DNA of 17,307 nucleotides from CAYNHF01 sp964397045 (GCA_964397045.1 CAYNHF010000048.1:1-17307), one strand, 5' to 3'. Counted from the stretch's first letter, positions 7,686 to 15,520 are shown. Made by a program: numbers and translations. Notes: generated by a model not told the origin, from the sequence alone.

Positions 7686-8294
7686 ATGGACACCGCAGTC
7701 CTCTGGGTCAAGACATACCTCGAGTCGAACGGCTATTTCACCCTCGCCGAATATCAGGTGATCGAAGCGCTCGATGAGGGGGGCTATCGCACCGCGACCG
7801 ATCTCGACATCATGGCGGTCCGCTTCCCAGGTGCGGGTCGTCTGGTTGCCAGGTCCGGCCGGCCCGATCAGCAGATGATGGCCACCGACCCTCTCCTCGA
7901 AGTCTCCGAGGAAATGGTCGACCTCATCATCGGCGAGGTGAAGGAGGGTGCTGCAGAACTGAATCGCACTGTGCGAAACCCGGACGTGCTCAAGGTTGCC
8001 CTTGCCCGGTTCGGTGCCGTCGCGATGGAGCAGTGCGACGAGGTCGTCTCCAAACTGATCGACAAGGGAGAGGCGACTTCAGACGTCGGGTTTCGTGTGC
8101 GCCTTGCAGCTTTCGGCACGAAAAGACCGCGCGGCAGCCCCCGCTTCCTGGCGATCAACCTCGGTCACATCGGCCAGTATCTCCAGACCGTGACGAAAGA
8201 GAACTGGGAAGCCCTCAGTACCTCACACTTCTCCGACCCGGTCTACGGATCACTCATGCTCATGGAGAAGGCGCGTCGGGCAGAAGATCTGTAG
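7686..8294 (+). CDS. Uncharacterised protein with a PD-(D/E)XK-like signature
   Basis: This 202-aa protein has a very strong ribosome-binding site (GAGGAGGT, 5 nt before ATG 7686), so expression is likely. I do not recognise a named family. The N-terminal part has a helix around VKTYLESNGYFTLAEYQVIE (8-27). A strand with ATDLDIMAVRFPG (37-49) follows, then LIIGEVKEG (80-88) and a helix from about 97. The order helix with E13/E22, then D39/D41, then E84-V-K86 matches the core of PD-(D/E)XK nucleases. These cut nucleic acid by metal-dependent hydrolysis, so a nuclease or nuclease-derived role is possible but unproven. No partner gene adjoins: the previous gene is 328 bp away and the next is convergent. 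There is no signal peptide or membrane span. Confidence 0.75.
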   Translation: MDTAVLWVKTYLESNGYFTLAEYQVIEALDEGGYRTATDLDIMAVRFPGAGRLVARSGRPDQQMMATDPLLEVSEEMVDLIIGEVKEGAAELNRTVRNPDVLKVALARFGAVAMEQCDEVVSKLIDKGEATSDVGFRVRLAAFGTKRPRGSPRFLAINLGHIGQYLQTVTKENWEALSTSHFSDPVYGSLMLMEKARRAEDL

Positions 8295-8370
8295 CTCATC
8301 CCGTTCCGCCTGCCCGAGGCCGGCGCGGAGGTAGTCCATTGCCGCCCACTCGGCTCGTCCGTGACGGAAA

Positions 8371-8387
8371 CGAGGACGCGGTCCTCG
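8371..8387. terminator. Hairpin between convergent genes
   Basis: CGAGGAC-GCG-GTCCTCG is a perfect 7-bp inverted repeat with a 3-nt loop. It lies in the 135-bp gap between the plus-strand gene ending at 8294 and the minus-strand gene ending at 8430. Its position suits a bidirectional terminator. No T-run follows on either strand, so the assignment rests on the hairpin and the location. Confidence 0.4.
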
Positions 8388-8429
8388 CGTTGAGGTAGGC
8401 ATTCACTCGCCGCCACTAGGTGCTTCGTG

Positions 8430-10724
8430 TCAGCAGCTTCCCGGCCCAGTGTCCCCTCCGTTGTAGTCGCCGAGGATGCCGGCGATTTGCAGCGCCAGGT
8501 CCCGATCGGAGTTCTTCTTCGGAATCGACTGGTCGCCTGCGTACTGGGTCAGCAACAGTTCCGCCTCTGCAAGTGCCGCAGCCACCTCGGTAGGCACCGC
8601 GGCGCCGCTCAGTTCGTTGAGCCGTGCGGCCATGTACGGATGAGCCAGCAGATACCAGGCGTTGCCGCCTTTCGGAGCCGTCTGGAAGACGGTGTACCAG
8701 GAGTCTCCGCTTCCGGCGAACTCGGTATCTGCTCCCGCTGGCAAGCCTCCCCACGCCGGGTCCTCGGAAGCCGGCCCGTACTCCGAGTGGGTCTTCCAGT
8801 AACCCGTTCCCTGGGTACAGCCGTTGTCGCAGTCGACGGTCACGGTCACCCGCCAGGTTGCGACTCCGCTGCTCGCGGTGTCGTTGGTCACGAATCTCGC
8901 CGTGGTGTCGACATTGGTCAGTCCGCAGGCGAATGGGCCGAGGACGTCGGCGTATGTGAAGCTCGTCGGCATGCCGGTGGCATCCAATGAACCGAGCAGG
9001 CCGGCCCGGGTGTCGGTGACGTCCGCGAACCGATCGATCTCTGCGCTCGGCGCACCGAATACAACGTTGGCCTGCGCACTCGCGCCGCGGACGGGTCCGG
9101 CGCCGGTCATGACAGTCGCCTCGTTGACCCGGGCGGCCGCGTCGGGTAGCGAACCGGAGTAGGTGCAAACCAACGTCTCGCCGGCGCCCAACTGGTGCGG
9201 CAACTCTTCCGGACAGGAGACGGGCAGCTCCCCAACCCCGGAGACTTCGTCCACCACCGACTCGACGAGGATCAGCGAGGGTGTCGGGTTGGTGATGGTG
9301 ATCGCTCCATCGACTGCCCAATCGGCATCGACCGGTGTGGAGTCGACGTCGACGCGATAGCCAATCGTGGCCGTCTCCCCCTCCGTCAGGCTGAGCGCCG
9401 CGGTATCCGCCGTCTTGGCGATCGCCCATGCCCACGAACGGGTGTAACGAGTCTCAGCGGTCTTCTCGACGAGGAGATGGGGAGCCGCCTCGACAACGAC
9501 GGGTGCCGTGGGCCCTGTCGGAATCACCGTCAGGCCGGCGCCGGCTGCTGAGGCTTCGTTGAAATAGGTACCGGGCTCCGCTGCAACTGTCACCTCGAAG
9601 TGAAGCGACAGAGAACTGTTGGCTGCGACCACGAGCGGGCCGGCCCAGGTGAGATCCCGCCCTCCGATCGACGGATCGGCCGCAGTCGCACCAGCGGTGG
9701 AGCCGGCGACGTAGGAAAACCCGACCGGAAGCGCGTCTGTGATCGTGTCGAGGGTTACCGGGCGAGAACTCGGGTTCGAGACCTCGATCGTGTATCCGTT
9801 GCGCCCGCCGACGGTGGAGGTTGCTTCGTCTGCAGTCTTGGTCGTAGCGAGCGGCTGGATACCCTCAGGGGATACCACCATGAGCTGCGAAACTGTGGTC
9901 GACCCGCCGGCGGGGACCGTCAGCGACCAGGAAAGCCCGGCGGCGTTGTCCATGGAGACGTTCGTGATGCTGTCGGGAAACGGAAGCCCACGCTGGATTT
10001 GCGACCACACGTCGAAATAGAAGGCCTCGAAGTAGTTGCTTCCCGGCGTGAGCGGATACCACTGAATGATGCGGGAGCCACGGGCGGTGCCGGAATCGTC
10101 TAGGCCGACACACGAGACTGCCCCGGTGCTGGTATCCACCGCGCCGTATCCCCAGTCGCTGTTCTGCAGGTAACAGTCGCCCGCCCGGTACAGCACGACT
10201 TCTTGTGGCGTATCGCTGCTGTTCGCGATGACGACGTCCGTGCGGTAGCTCTCCTGGCCGACGACGTAGGTGTCGGTCTCGGTGAGTCGCAGGCCGGTGC
10301 TACCCACGTCTACCACCGTGACGATTGCGAAGGGGTTGGCCGGGGTCCCGGCGCCAGCGACCGACGATTGGGTCACCGGCGTGAAGGGCACCGGCGTCGG
10401 CCCGCCTGGTAGCTCGGTGGGGCCGTAGGTCACCCCGTCGACATGGATCTGGGTCGCGCAGGCGCCGATTCTCGACTCGAGCGGATAGTCCTCCGGCGGA
10501 TGGTACGAGGGCGGATAGAACTCATAGTCTTCGTCCGCGACGTGCGAAACCTGGCAGTTGAGTTCGTCGCTGATAATGATCTCGTCGAGCGGTCCCGCAG
10601 AGACGATGGCAGTCGCAGAGAGCGCGGCAGCAATGGCGGGAATCGCCATGAAGACGGCCGCGATCGCACCCAATAGAATCACTCGTCGCTTGCTGATCGA
10701 ACCACCCCTTCTGATGTGGGCCAA
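8430..10724 (-). CDS. Large secreted surface protein with DUF11-type repeats and C-terminal YWKTH...GPGSC module
   Basis: The protein is about 755-764 aa. A Sec signal peptide is clear: SKRR, then a hydrophobic stretch from VILLGAIAAVF to about residue 34. TTG 10724 is the nearest standard start before it. A Shine-Dalgarno-like AGAAGGGG instead points to an ATC codon at 10697 (see findings), and residue numbers here count from that ATC. Residues 35-280 form a Cys-containing beta-rich domain. Residues 285-385 resemble a DUF11 repeat (NGYTIEVSNPSSRPVTL, DALPVGFSYV). Residues 408-548 form a prealbumin-like beta domain. Residues 624-755 form a terminal module with CTQGTGYWKTHSEYGP and a final GPGSC, known at the C-termini of secreted actinobacterial proteins. 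No LPXTG or membrane anchor follows. Function is unknown; an exposed adhesion or surface-layer role is plausible. Confidence 0.85.
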   Translation of the reverse strand: MAHIRRGGSISKRRVILLGAIAAVFMAIPAIAAALSATAIVSAGPLDEIIISDELNCQVSHVADEDYEFYPPSYHPPEDYPLESRIGACATQIHVDGVTYGPTELPGGPTPVPFTPVTQSSVAGAGTPANPFAIVTVVDVGSTGLRLTETDTYVVGQESYRTDVVIANSSDTPQEVVLYRAGDCYLQNSDWGYGAVDTSTGAVSCVGLDDSGTARGSRIIQWYPLTPGSNYFEAFYFDVWSQIQRGLPFPDSITNVSMDNAAGLSWSLTVPAGGSTTVSQLMVVSPEGIQPLATTKTADEATSTVGGRNGYTIEVSNPSSRPVTLDTITDALPVGFSYVAGSTAGATAADPSIGGRDLTWAGPLVVAANSSLSLHFEVTVAAEPGTYFNEASAAGAGLTVIPTGPTAPVVVEAAPHLLVEKTAETRYTRSWAWAIAKTADTAALSLTEGETATIGYRVDVDSTPVDADWAVDGAITITNPTPSLILVESVVDEVSGVGELPVSCPEELPHQLGAGETLVCTYSGSLPDAAARVNEATVMTGAGPVRGASAQANVVFGAPSAEIDRFADVTDTRAGLLGSLDATGMPTSFTYADVLGPFACGLTNVDTTARFVTNDTASSGVATWRVTVTVDCDNGCTQGTGYWKTHSEYGPASEDPAWGGLPAGADTEFAGSGDSWYTVFQTAPKGGNAWYLLAHPYMAARLNELSGAAVPTEVAAALAEAELLLTQYAGDQSIPKKNSDRDLALQIAGILGDYNGGDTGPGSC

Positions 10725-11151
10725 TCTGTTTACGTGAGCCCCCGGCCGATGCTGGCAGACCCAGACGATCAGAGGTCGCAAACTCCTCCAACCCGATTGC
10801 GACGGGATCGTCTCGGTAGTTTTCGGCGAGGATCGCGCAAAGGTTGAGTCCGTTCGTGACACCGGGTTCGGCTGGTTCACCGATGCCGTCGAGTTTTCAT
10901 GGCTCAACGATCACTGTGGATTCGAGGCGAGCTCGATCTCCACAGACGGCCTGCGGACGCACTCACCAGCATGGGTCATTCACGCCGAACCGCCACGGGT
11001 CGGCGGCATCCGACCTCCTTCCTCCCCGCGATCTCTGGCCGACCCCGTAGGCTGGAGAGTGGATCGACTTGCCTCGTGGCCTGCGGGGCTCCGATGTCGG
11101 CCGCGCTCCGCGGCCCTCGTCTGAACCCCCTCACCGAGAGGAGCAGACAGC
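10725..11151. other. 427-bp divergent intergenic region
   Basis: This region lies between the surface-protein gene and the TIR gene, which diverge. No convincing coding frame was found: frames crossing it are Arg/Ser-rich and run into the TIR gene out of frame. It contains a perfect GC-rich hairpin GGCCGCG-CTC-CGCGGCC at 11099-11115. This lies 36 bp before the TIR start, without a T-run, so it would be in the leader or end an upstream transcript. TAGGCT at 11048-11053 could be a -10 for the TIR gene, but no -35 is recognisable. Confidence 0.4.
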
Positions 11152-12051
11152 TTGGGTCGCAGGGTCTTCGTCAGCTACTCGCGGTCGGACCGGAGGCTCG
11201 CCCATCAGTTGGTGAAACAGCTGAAGTCCGGCGGTCACCTGGTTTGGATCGACGAAGCGGGACCCGATGCCGGCGAAGCATGGGCGCAGGAAGTCGTCGA
11301 AGCGATCCGGACCAGCCAGGTTCTCGTGCTGCTGGCTACCACGGCTTCGGTCAAATCCAAGAACGTGAAGGAGGAGGTTGAGGTTGCCGGGAGGTTCGGA
11401 ATCCCGATCGTCCCGGCCATCATTCCACCGGCCCGAGTCCCGGCCCGGATCAACTCCCACATCTCGAACCGTCACCGGGTCACAATCGATCCCGACCGTG
11501 CCGGAGGAGGATTCGCCGCCCTGGCGGTAGGACTCGATGAGGTCCGCCCGACGGGGCGTCAGACGCCCCGCTTTGTTCCCTCGCTTGCGCTGTTGTCGTT
11601 TGCGGCGCTGGTGGGGCTCGGGATGTGGACTGCGGTGTCAGGAGCGTTCCCTCCCTGGAGTGGAAGGCCCACGTGTGAATTGGTGAGTGCTGCGATCGTC
11701 GCGACAAGCCCGGCGAGGCTCGGCACACTCGCCGGCGGAGCGGTACTCGACATCGAAGTCCAGAATCGAGCTGATCGGGTCATCACCTTGCCGCCGCCGG
11801 GTGAAGCAACGGCAAGCGGTGCCTCGGGTCGGCAATACTCGGCCGAGAGCCCCCTCGCGAACACCTCGTGGGTTCAGCCCGTGGACGTGGAACCCGGTAC
11901 CACCGTGAAAGTGCAACTCGGGCTGTCGAATCTCGGGGATGCTACCGACGTCGTGTCGATCACCATTCGCGGGGTGAGAGAGACGGCCTTTCCCTTCCTC
12001 GAGTGCGACTTCGAGCTGACGCCGGTCGAGGTGACATTCGCTGGAGGCTGA
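11152..12051 (+). CDS. TIR-domain protein with membrane span and extracytoplasmic domain
   Basis: This is a 299-aa protein. It starts at TTG 11152 with GAGAGGAG 8 nt upstream; the TIR fold begins at once (RRVFVSYSRSD, 3-13), which supports this start. The TIR_2-like domain covers about 3-115: VWIDEAGPDAGEAW (31-44), SQVLVLLATTAS (55-66), then SKNVKEEVEVA (69-79) with E75 at the position of the conserved catalytic Glu of NAD-cleaving TIRs. GIPIVPAIIP (83-92) follows. A transmembrane helix lies at about 141-165. The rest (about 172-299) looks like a beta-sandwich outside the membrane, with one Cys near each end (C174 and one in the last 20 residues) that could pair. TIR domains act in NAD cleavage or as adaptors. 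The topology suggests signalling across the membrane. The neighbours do not form a recognised defence operon. Confidence 0.85.
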   Translation: MGRRVFVSYSRSDRRLAHQLVKQLKSGGHLVWIDEAGPDAGEAWAQEVVEAIRTSQVLVLLATTASVKSKNVKEEVEVAGRFGIPIVPAIIPPARVPARINSHISNRHRVTIDPDRAGGGFAALAVGLDEVRPTGRQTPRFVPSLALLSFAALVGLGMWTAVSGAFPPWSGRPTCELVSAAIVATSPARLGTLAGGAVLDIEVQNRADRVITLPPPGEATASGASGRQYSAESPLANTSWVQPVDVEPGTTVKVQLGLSNLGDATDVVSITIRGVRETAFPFLECDFELTPVEVTFAGG

Positions 12052-12103
12052 AATCGGCAGGCCCGGCCGACGCGCAGTCGAGGCTTCGATGCACCCACCC
12101 GTT

Positions 12104-13060
12104 TCACCGACGCCAGTGGACCCAGCGGTTGGTCAGCTCCTTGGTGAACTCGTCGGGTCGCGGCGCGTACGAACGCTCGCCGAGCGGCTGCAGATCTTCC
12201 CGCAGCACCCTGCGCCGCTCTGTGATCGCGTCGAGCAGTTTGTTGTGTTCGACGCGAGACGTAAAGGCAGCGGGCGTGGCAGCCACCGTGTGCGCAAGGT
12301 CGGCGAGGTCGTGTTCCAGCCCCAGCCCCTCCCCCAGAGTGGCGAGCTCGGCCGCCATCGAAGGGTCGGAGTCTGGGAGGATCGGCCCGAGTATCTCCAT
12401 CTGATGACGGAGGTACTTCACACGCTTCCGCCAGTCATGGAAGCCCTCAGCACCCCCGGCCGCGTAGGCACGCCGCATGCCGCGTCTTCCATGGCGGTAC
12501 GTGTGACCCAGTCCGTGTGCGGTCGGGATCAAATCTGTGGGCAGTTGCCACGCCGCAATGCTGGTGCGCGCCTGTTCCAGGCGGGCGATCAAATCGTCGA
12601 TGAGCCACGACTCGGTGAACATCGCGGCTCGAATCCGATCTGTCTGTGCAACGAGGCGGTCGCGCAGTCCAGCGGCAGACGATGCTAGTTCGGGTAGCCA
12701 GACCCCCAGGCTGTCCAGGATTTCGAGCTCAACGGCGGCGGTCCGCAAGGGCGAAAGCTCCCGTGCCACATCGCGCACCATCGCGTTGTCACGCCGATAC
12801 GACACCTCGCCCAACTCATCGCGGATCATCCGCAGCACGGCTCGGACTCGTTTGGAGGTCTTGCGGACACCGTGCACATGCAGGTCGCCAAACTCGACAC
12901 GTGCCGCGTGCCATGTGATCAGATCCACCTGTTCGAGGGCGACGCGCTGCAGCCCCGGACCGGCCGGTTCCTCGATCCTCAGCTCGAACCAGACGTCGGG
13001 TGGCTGAACAGCAGGCTCAACCGCAGGCGCAGCTGGCGCTGGGTCGGCGTCTCGGGTCAT
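12104..13060 (-). CDS. CHAD-domain protein
   Basis: The protein has 318 aa and is cytosolic, with an Ala/Pro-rich N-terminal 20 residues. The CHAD helical domain is recognised by two similar basic motifs: HVHGVRKTSKRVRAVLRMIR (61-80) and FHDWRKRVKYLRHQME (207-222). H63 and H208 occupy the conserved His positions. RRDNAMVRDVARELSPLRTA (89-108) is also typical. CHAD domains bind inorganic polyphosphate through these basic surfaces. CHAD is often fused to a CYTH phosphatase domain, but here it stands alone. ATG 13060 has only a weak ribosome-binding site (TAGGG). It follows the broken Ddn-type gene by 27 bp on the same strand and is convergent with the TIR gene 52 bp away. Confidence 0.88.
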   Translation of the reverse strand: MTRDADPAPAAPAVEPAVQPPDVWFELRIEEPAGPGLQRVALEQVDLITWHAARVEFGDLHVHGVRKTSKRVRAVLRMIRDELGEVSYRRDNAMVRDVARELSPLRTAAVELEILDSLGVWLPELASSAAGLRDRLVAQTDRIRAAMFTESWLIDDLIARLEQARTSIAAWQLPTDLIPTAHGLGHTYRHGRRGMRRAYAAGGAEGFHDWRKRVKYLRHQMEILGPILPDSDPSMAAELATLGEGLGLEHDLADLAHTVAATPAAFTSRVEHNKLLDAITERRRVLREDLQPLGERSYAPRPDEFTKELTNRWVHWRR

Positions 13061-13087
13061 CGCAAGACCCTACCAACCGGGCAGCAG

Positions 13088-13539
13088 CTAACCCCGAGAC
13101 CAGGTGCGATCAGTCGGCTCGAGGCGCATGATGGGAATGGGCCGGGTCATCGTGTCGAGATAGCGGACGTACCCTGGAGTAGTCGCGACTGCTGCATCCC
13201 ACACCCGTTGGCGCGCTTCACCCGCAAGCTCGACTGCGGTGACGTCACGCCAAGCTCCACCCCAGCGCGCCCGCGCCGCCGGTTCGGCCCGAAGGTTCTT
13301 CACCCAAGCGGGATCGGCGTCTCTACCGGCGTTCGAACCGATCAGCGCCGGAGCGCCACCATCATCGACATAGGTGATGAGGATGGTCCGTTCCTCACGC
13401 GATTTGTGACCGATGGTCACCAGTTCGAGCACCGGCATGCCGGAGAGACCCTGCGCATGAGCCCTCCGCCGGAAGCGTTCCAGACCAGCTTGTGGGCGCG
13501 CCACTGCAGGCGCATCAGCCTTCGATCCTTCTCGGCCAC
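13088..13539 (-). pseudogene. Deazaflavin (F420)-dependent nitroreductase/Ddn-type gene (PF04075) with N-terminal frameshift
   Basis: The frame ending at 13088 encodes about 115 residues typical of the F420H2-dependent Ddn/DUF385 family: GMPVLELVTIGHKSREER, ITYVDDGGAPALIGSNAG, DPAWVKNLRAEP and a RPIPIMRLEP end. Its first 22 codons (GTG 13504) do not match the family. The neighbouring frame, starting at GTG 13539 with GGAAGGA 8 nt upstream, encodes the expected N-terminus (DRRLMRLQWRAHKLVWNASGG). It runs off frame at GAGAGA 13443-13448. Removing one TC (GA on the plus strand) there joins both parts into a 149-residue protein of normal family length. So the gene carries a 2-nt insertion, either real or an assembly error. 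It lies directly upstream of the CHAD gene. Confidence 0.8.
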
Positions 13540-13693
13540 GGATGGGATCCTTCCGGTTGGTCCCTAGCCAACCACACTCGACGCCGGTTCTGGGCCTCCG
13601 CCCGACACCCGATCTTTGACCGGCGAGGCCTATTCGGCGCCCTGCTGCACTGGCTCTGCAGGGAAGATTCGCTGTGACCTGCCCTCTCGCGAG

Positions 13694-14066
13694 ATGAGCG
13701 ATTCGACCGAGACAAAGCCGTCTCAGCAGCGTGGCTTCGTTGCCTTCATTGCGCCGCGCTCATCGCATCCTTGTGGACGGCCGTAGGCCTGCTCCTGGTG
13801 CTTGCCGGCGTGGTAGAGACTGACGAATCGGGTAATCCGTTGACAAGCCTCTCGGCGAGATCCTCTTCACGTGGGATTTCGTCCTCTCTGCCCTCAGAGG
13901 CCCAGCGCTGTTGTGGGTGGTGCTGGCGTTCTGGTCCACGCGTCTCGAACGGCCGGCGACCACCGCCAACCTGTCGGCCAACCGCAAGGACCAGAGGAAC
14001 CCAGGTTCTCGAGATTTCTCGCTTCTTCAAGGCTCCCCTCATCCTTTTCCGACCACGTGCCGATAG
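13694..14066 (+). pseudogene. Small two-helix membrane protein gene with two 1-nt frameshifts
   Basis: Three frames join smoothly into one plausible 124-residue protein. Frame one from ATG 13694 gives MSDSTETKPSQQRGFVAFI. One missing base near 13751 leads into a frame with AALIASLWTAVGLLLVLAG and VVETDESGNP. A second missing base near 13837-13839 leads to VDKPLGEILFTWDFV and ALLWVVLAFWSTRLERP, ending at TAG 14064-14066. Each segment has high third-position GC, and each frame stops or turns polar where the next takes over. The product would have helices near 15-40 and 60-90. No named family is recognised. The ribosome-binding site is weak. The deletions may be real decay or base-run errors. 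Confidence 0.6.
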
Positions 14067-14076
14067 GAAGAGGGAG

Positions 14077-14289
14077 ATGATCAGAGACACCAACATGCGG
14101 TGTGCCGAACGCGAAGAGCATCACGAGGAGCTCGTCGCAGATGGATTCGAGTGGTGTCCCGGGTGCGGCATGATCCTCTACTGCCGGCCAGATCACATTC
14201 GCGATGGCGGGTTGGCGCCCCGCTCGACTCAAGTCGTGACCGGCGACTGTCCGCCGCTATCAAGCGACGACCTGCTGCCCCACGTCTAG
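14077..14289 (+). CDS. Small CxxC-containing hypothetical protein
   Basis: This is a 70-codon frame from ATG 14077, 10 bp after the end of the broken membrane-protein gene, with AAGAGGGAG immediately upstream. The product is acidic/His-rich (EREEHHEELVADGFEW) with CPGC at about 28-31, C37 and a further Cys near 56. A small zinc-binding or redox protein is possible. ATG 14095 is an alternative start six codons later. I do not recognise a family. Confidence 0.4.
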   Translation: MIRDTNMRCAEREEHHEELVADGFEWCPGCGMILYCRPDHIRDGGLAPRSTQVVTGDCPPLSSDDLLPHV

Positions 14290-14336
14290 CAGCCTGAGTC
14301 CGTGTTGAGCTGAAACGTCTGAGTAGTCGAGTAACT

Positions 14337-14416
14337 CCCGGAACGGCGGCCCGGACACTTGCCCGAAGGCTTGACAGGGTGAGCGGATTCTGCGCACGAG
14401 CATTAGACGTTCCGGG
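14337..14416. repeat. Spaced inverted repeat in the region before the DUF1269 gene
   Basis: CCCGGAACG at 14337-14345 is perfectly complementary to CGTTCCGGG at 14408-14416, 62 nt apart. A second left arm, AACGTCT (14324-14330), can pair with AGACGTT (14405-14411), which overlaps the same right arm, so the two pairings exclude each other. The 307-bp gap 14290-14596 holds nothing else convincing. A consensus TTGACA at 14371-14376 has no good -10 at the usual distance. Confidence 0.35.
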
Positions 14417-14596
14417 TGGGGATAGCTACACCAGCATCCGTCGCATCAGCAGCCTGGATGAATTGGGCATGCACATTCGGATTCGGTACCGTCACATCGC
14501 GGCCAATTCGACGCGTAGTAGACGGCCCCACCCAGGTGCGACAGAAAGGGCGCCCGCGATGACGAGAGACACACGGTCGGCCGCGAAGGAGAGGTT

Positions 14597-15379
14597 ATGA
14601 GTAACGATACAGCAGATCAGGGAGTCGCCGGTGTTGGCATGCTCCTCGCGGGCTACACAGGTCAGAACGACGCGGACGAAGCCTTCGAAGGCTTGAAACA
14701 GGCAAAGGACGACGGCTCGTTCTACTACGACGATGCCGCCGTGGTGAGCCGCGACGCCGACGGCAAGGTGAACATCACGGAACACGGTGACATGAGCACC
14801 GGTAAGGGCGCCGGCATCGGTGCTTTGATTGGCGGCGTGATCGGAATCATCGGTGGTCCGGCCGGTGTGGCTCTGGGCGCAGGCGCAGGTGCCGCTATCG
14901 GTGGCATCGCTGCACACTCCGACGCCGGTTTCAACGACGAGACCCTGGAGAGAATCGGCGGCGCCTTGCCGAACGGCACGTCGGCAATTGCGGTTACGAC
15001 CAGCAAGGACTTCGTCGAGTCAATGCGCGACGCAGCTACGGATGAGGACACGCTCACGATGGCTCAGGACATCGCCGATGAGATCAGCGGCAACCTGAAC
15101 GCCGGCCAGGACGTGTTGATGGCCCTCGTGTTGACCGAAGATGGCGTGGCGGCCACCAAAGTGGTTTCCTCAGCGGATGCAGTCGCCGTGTTCGGCATGG
15201 CGGCAACCGCCGAAGGCGTAGTTGCCGGCGCGGTCGTGGCCACAGACGACGGCGTTGCGGCGGTCGGTGCGGCAGCAGTGCCCGTCGCCGACGACTCGGA
15301 CTCCGGCGGAGACTCCGATAGCAGTGGAGACTCGGATTCCGGTGGAGACTCCGATAGCGGGGCTGCCGACCAGGGCTGA
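14597..15379 (+). CDS. DUF1269 family protein with C-terminal Ser-Asp repeat
   Basis: This is a 260-aa protein with a strong start: AAGGAGAGG 3 nt before ATG 14597. Residues 10-130 match the DUF1269 pattern: an alpha/beta N-terminus (DADEAFEGLKQAKDDGSF, 25-42), YYDDAAVVSRDADGKVNI (43-60) and a Gly/Ala-rich hydrophobic hairpin (GKGAGIGALIGGVIGIIGG, 69-87). A region with GTSAIAV follows. DUF1269 proteins are of unknown function and often treated as membrane-associated or stress-related. Residues 130-230 add an Ala/Val-rich segment. The last about 28 residues are an acidic DSDSGG-type repeat, an uncommon addition to this family. There is no signal peptide. A spaced inverted repeat lies upstream. 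Confidence 0.8.
   Translation: MSNDTADQGVAGVGMLLAGYTGQNDADEAFEGLKQAKDDGSFYYDDAAVVSRDADGKVNITEHGDMSTGKGAGIGALIGGVIGIIGGPAGVALGAGAGAAIGGIAAHSDAGFNDETLERIGGALPNGTSAIAVTTSKDFVESMRDAATDEDTLTMAQDIADEISGNLNAGQDVLMALVLTEDGVAATKVVSSADAVAVFGMAATAEGVVAGAVVATDDGVAAVGAAAVPVADDSDSGGDSDSSGDSDSGGDSDSGAADQG
15293..15361 (+). repeat. 18-nt tandem repeat encoding DSDSGG units
   Basis: Nearly four 18-nt units, at 15293, 15311, 15329 and 15347 (the last one partial), encode DSDSGG or DSDSSG at the C-terminus of the DUF1269 protein. Units one and three resemble each other more than units two and four, suggesting growth by a 36-nt duplication. The repeat keeps the reading frame. Confidence 0.8.
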
Positions 15380-15520
15380 GAACCAGGACAGAGTGACCTG
15401 CGCGCACGAATCGCGGAGCGGATATCAATCGTCGCCCCAATACGGGCGCGCGGGTCACTTGTTCCTTTCGATCGGTGACGGTCACGGCCAAGCTGCCGAG
15501 GCGCTTCGCGAATTGACTGC

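Noticed and set aside
8416..9435. 339-codon minus-strand frame within the surface-protein gene
   Set aside because: Its composition is extremely Arg/Gly-rich, a shadow of the high-GC real frame.
10725..10907. N-terminal extension of the surface protein from TTG 10907
   Set aside because: The 61 extra residues would precede a normal signal peptide, show no domain and have no ribosome-binding site.
11152..12051. Known TIR defence system (Thoeris or CBASS-type)
   Set aside because: No ThsA-like, cyclase or Argonaute partner lies next to it. The neighbours are a surface protein and a CHAD protein.
14379..14600. 73-codon frame overlapping the DUF1269 start
   Set aside because: It is Arg/Ser-rich with no ribosome-binding site, and it spans the inverted repeat and the leader of the real gene.
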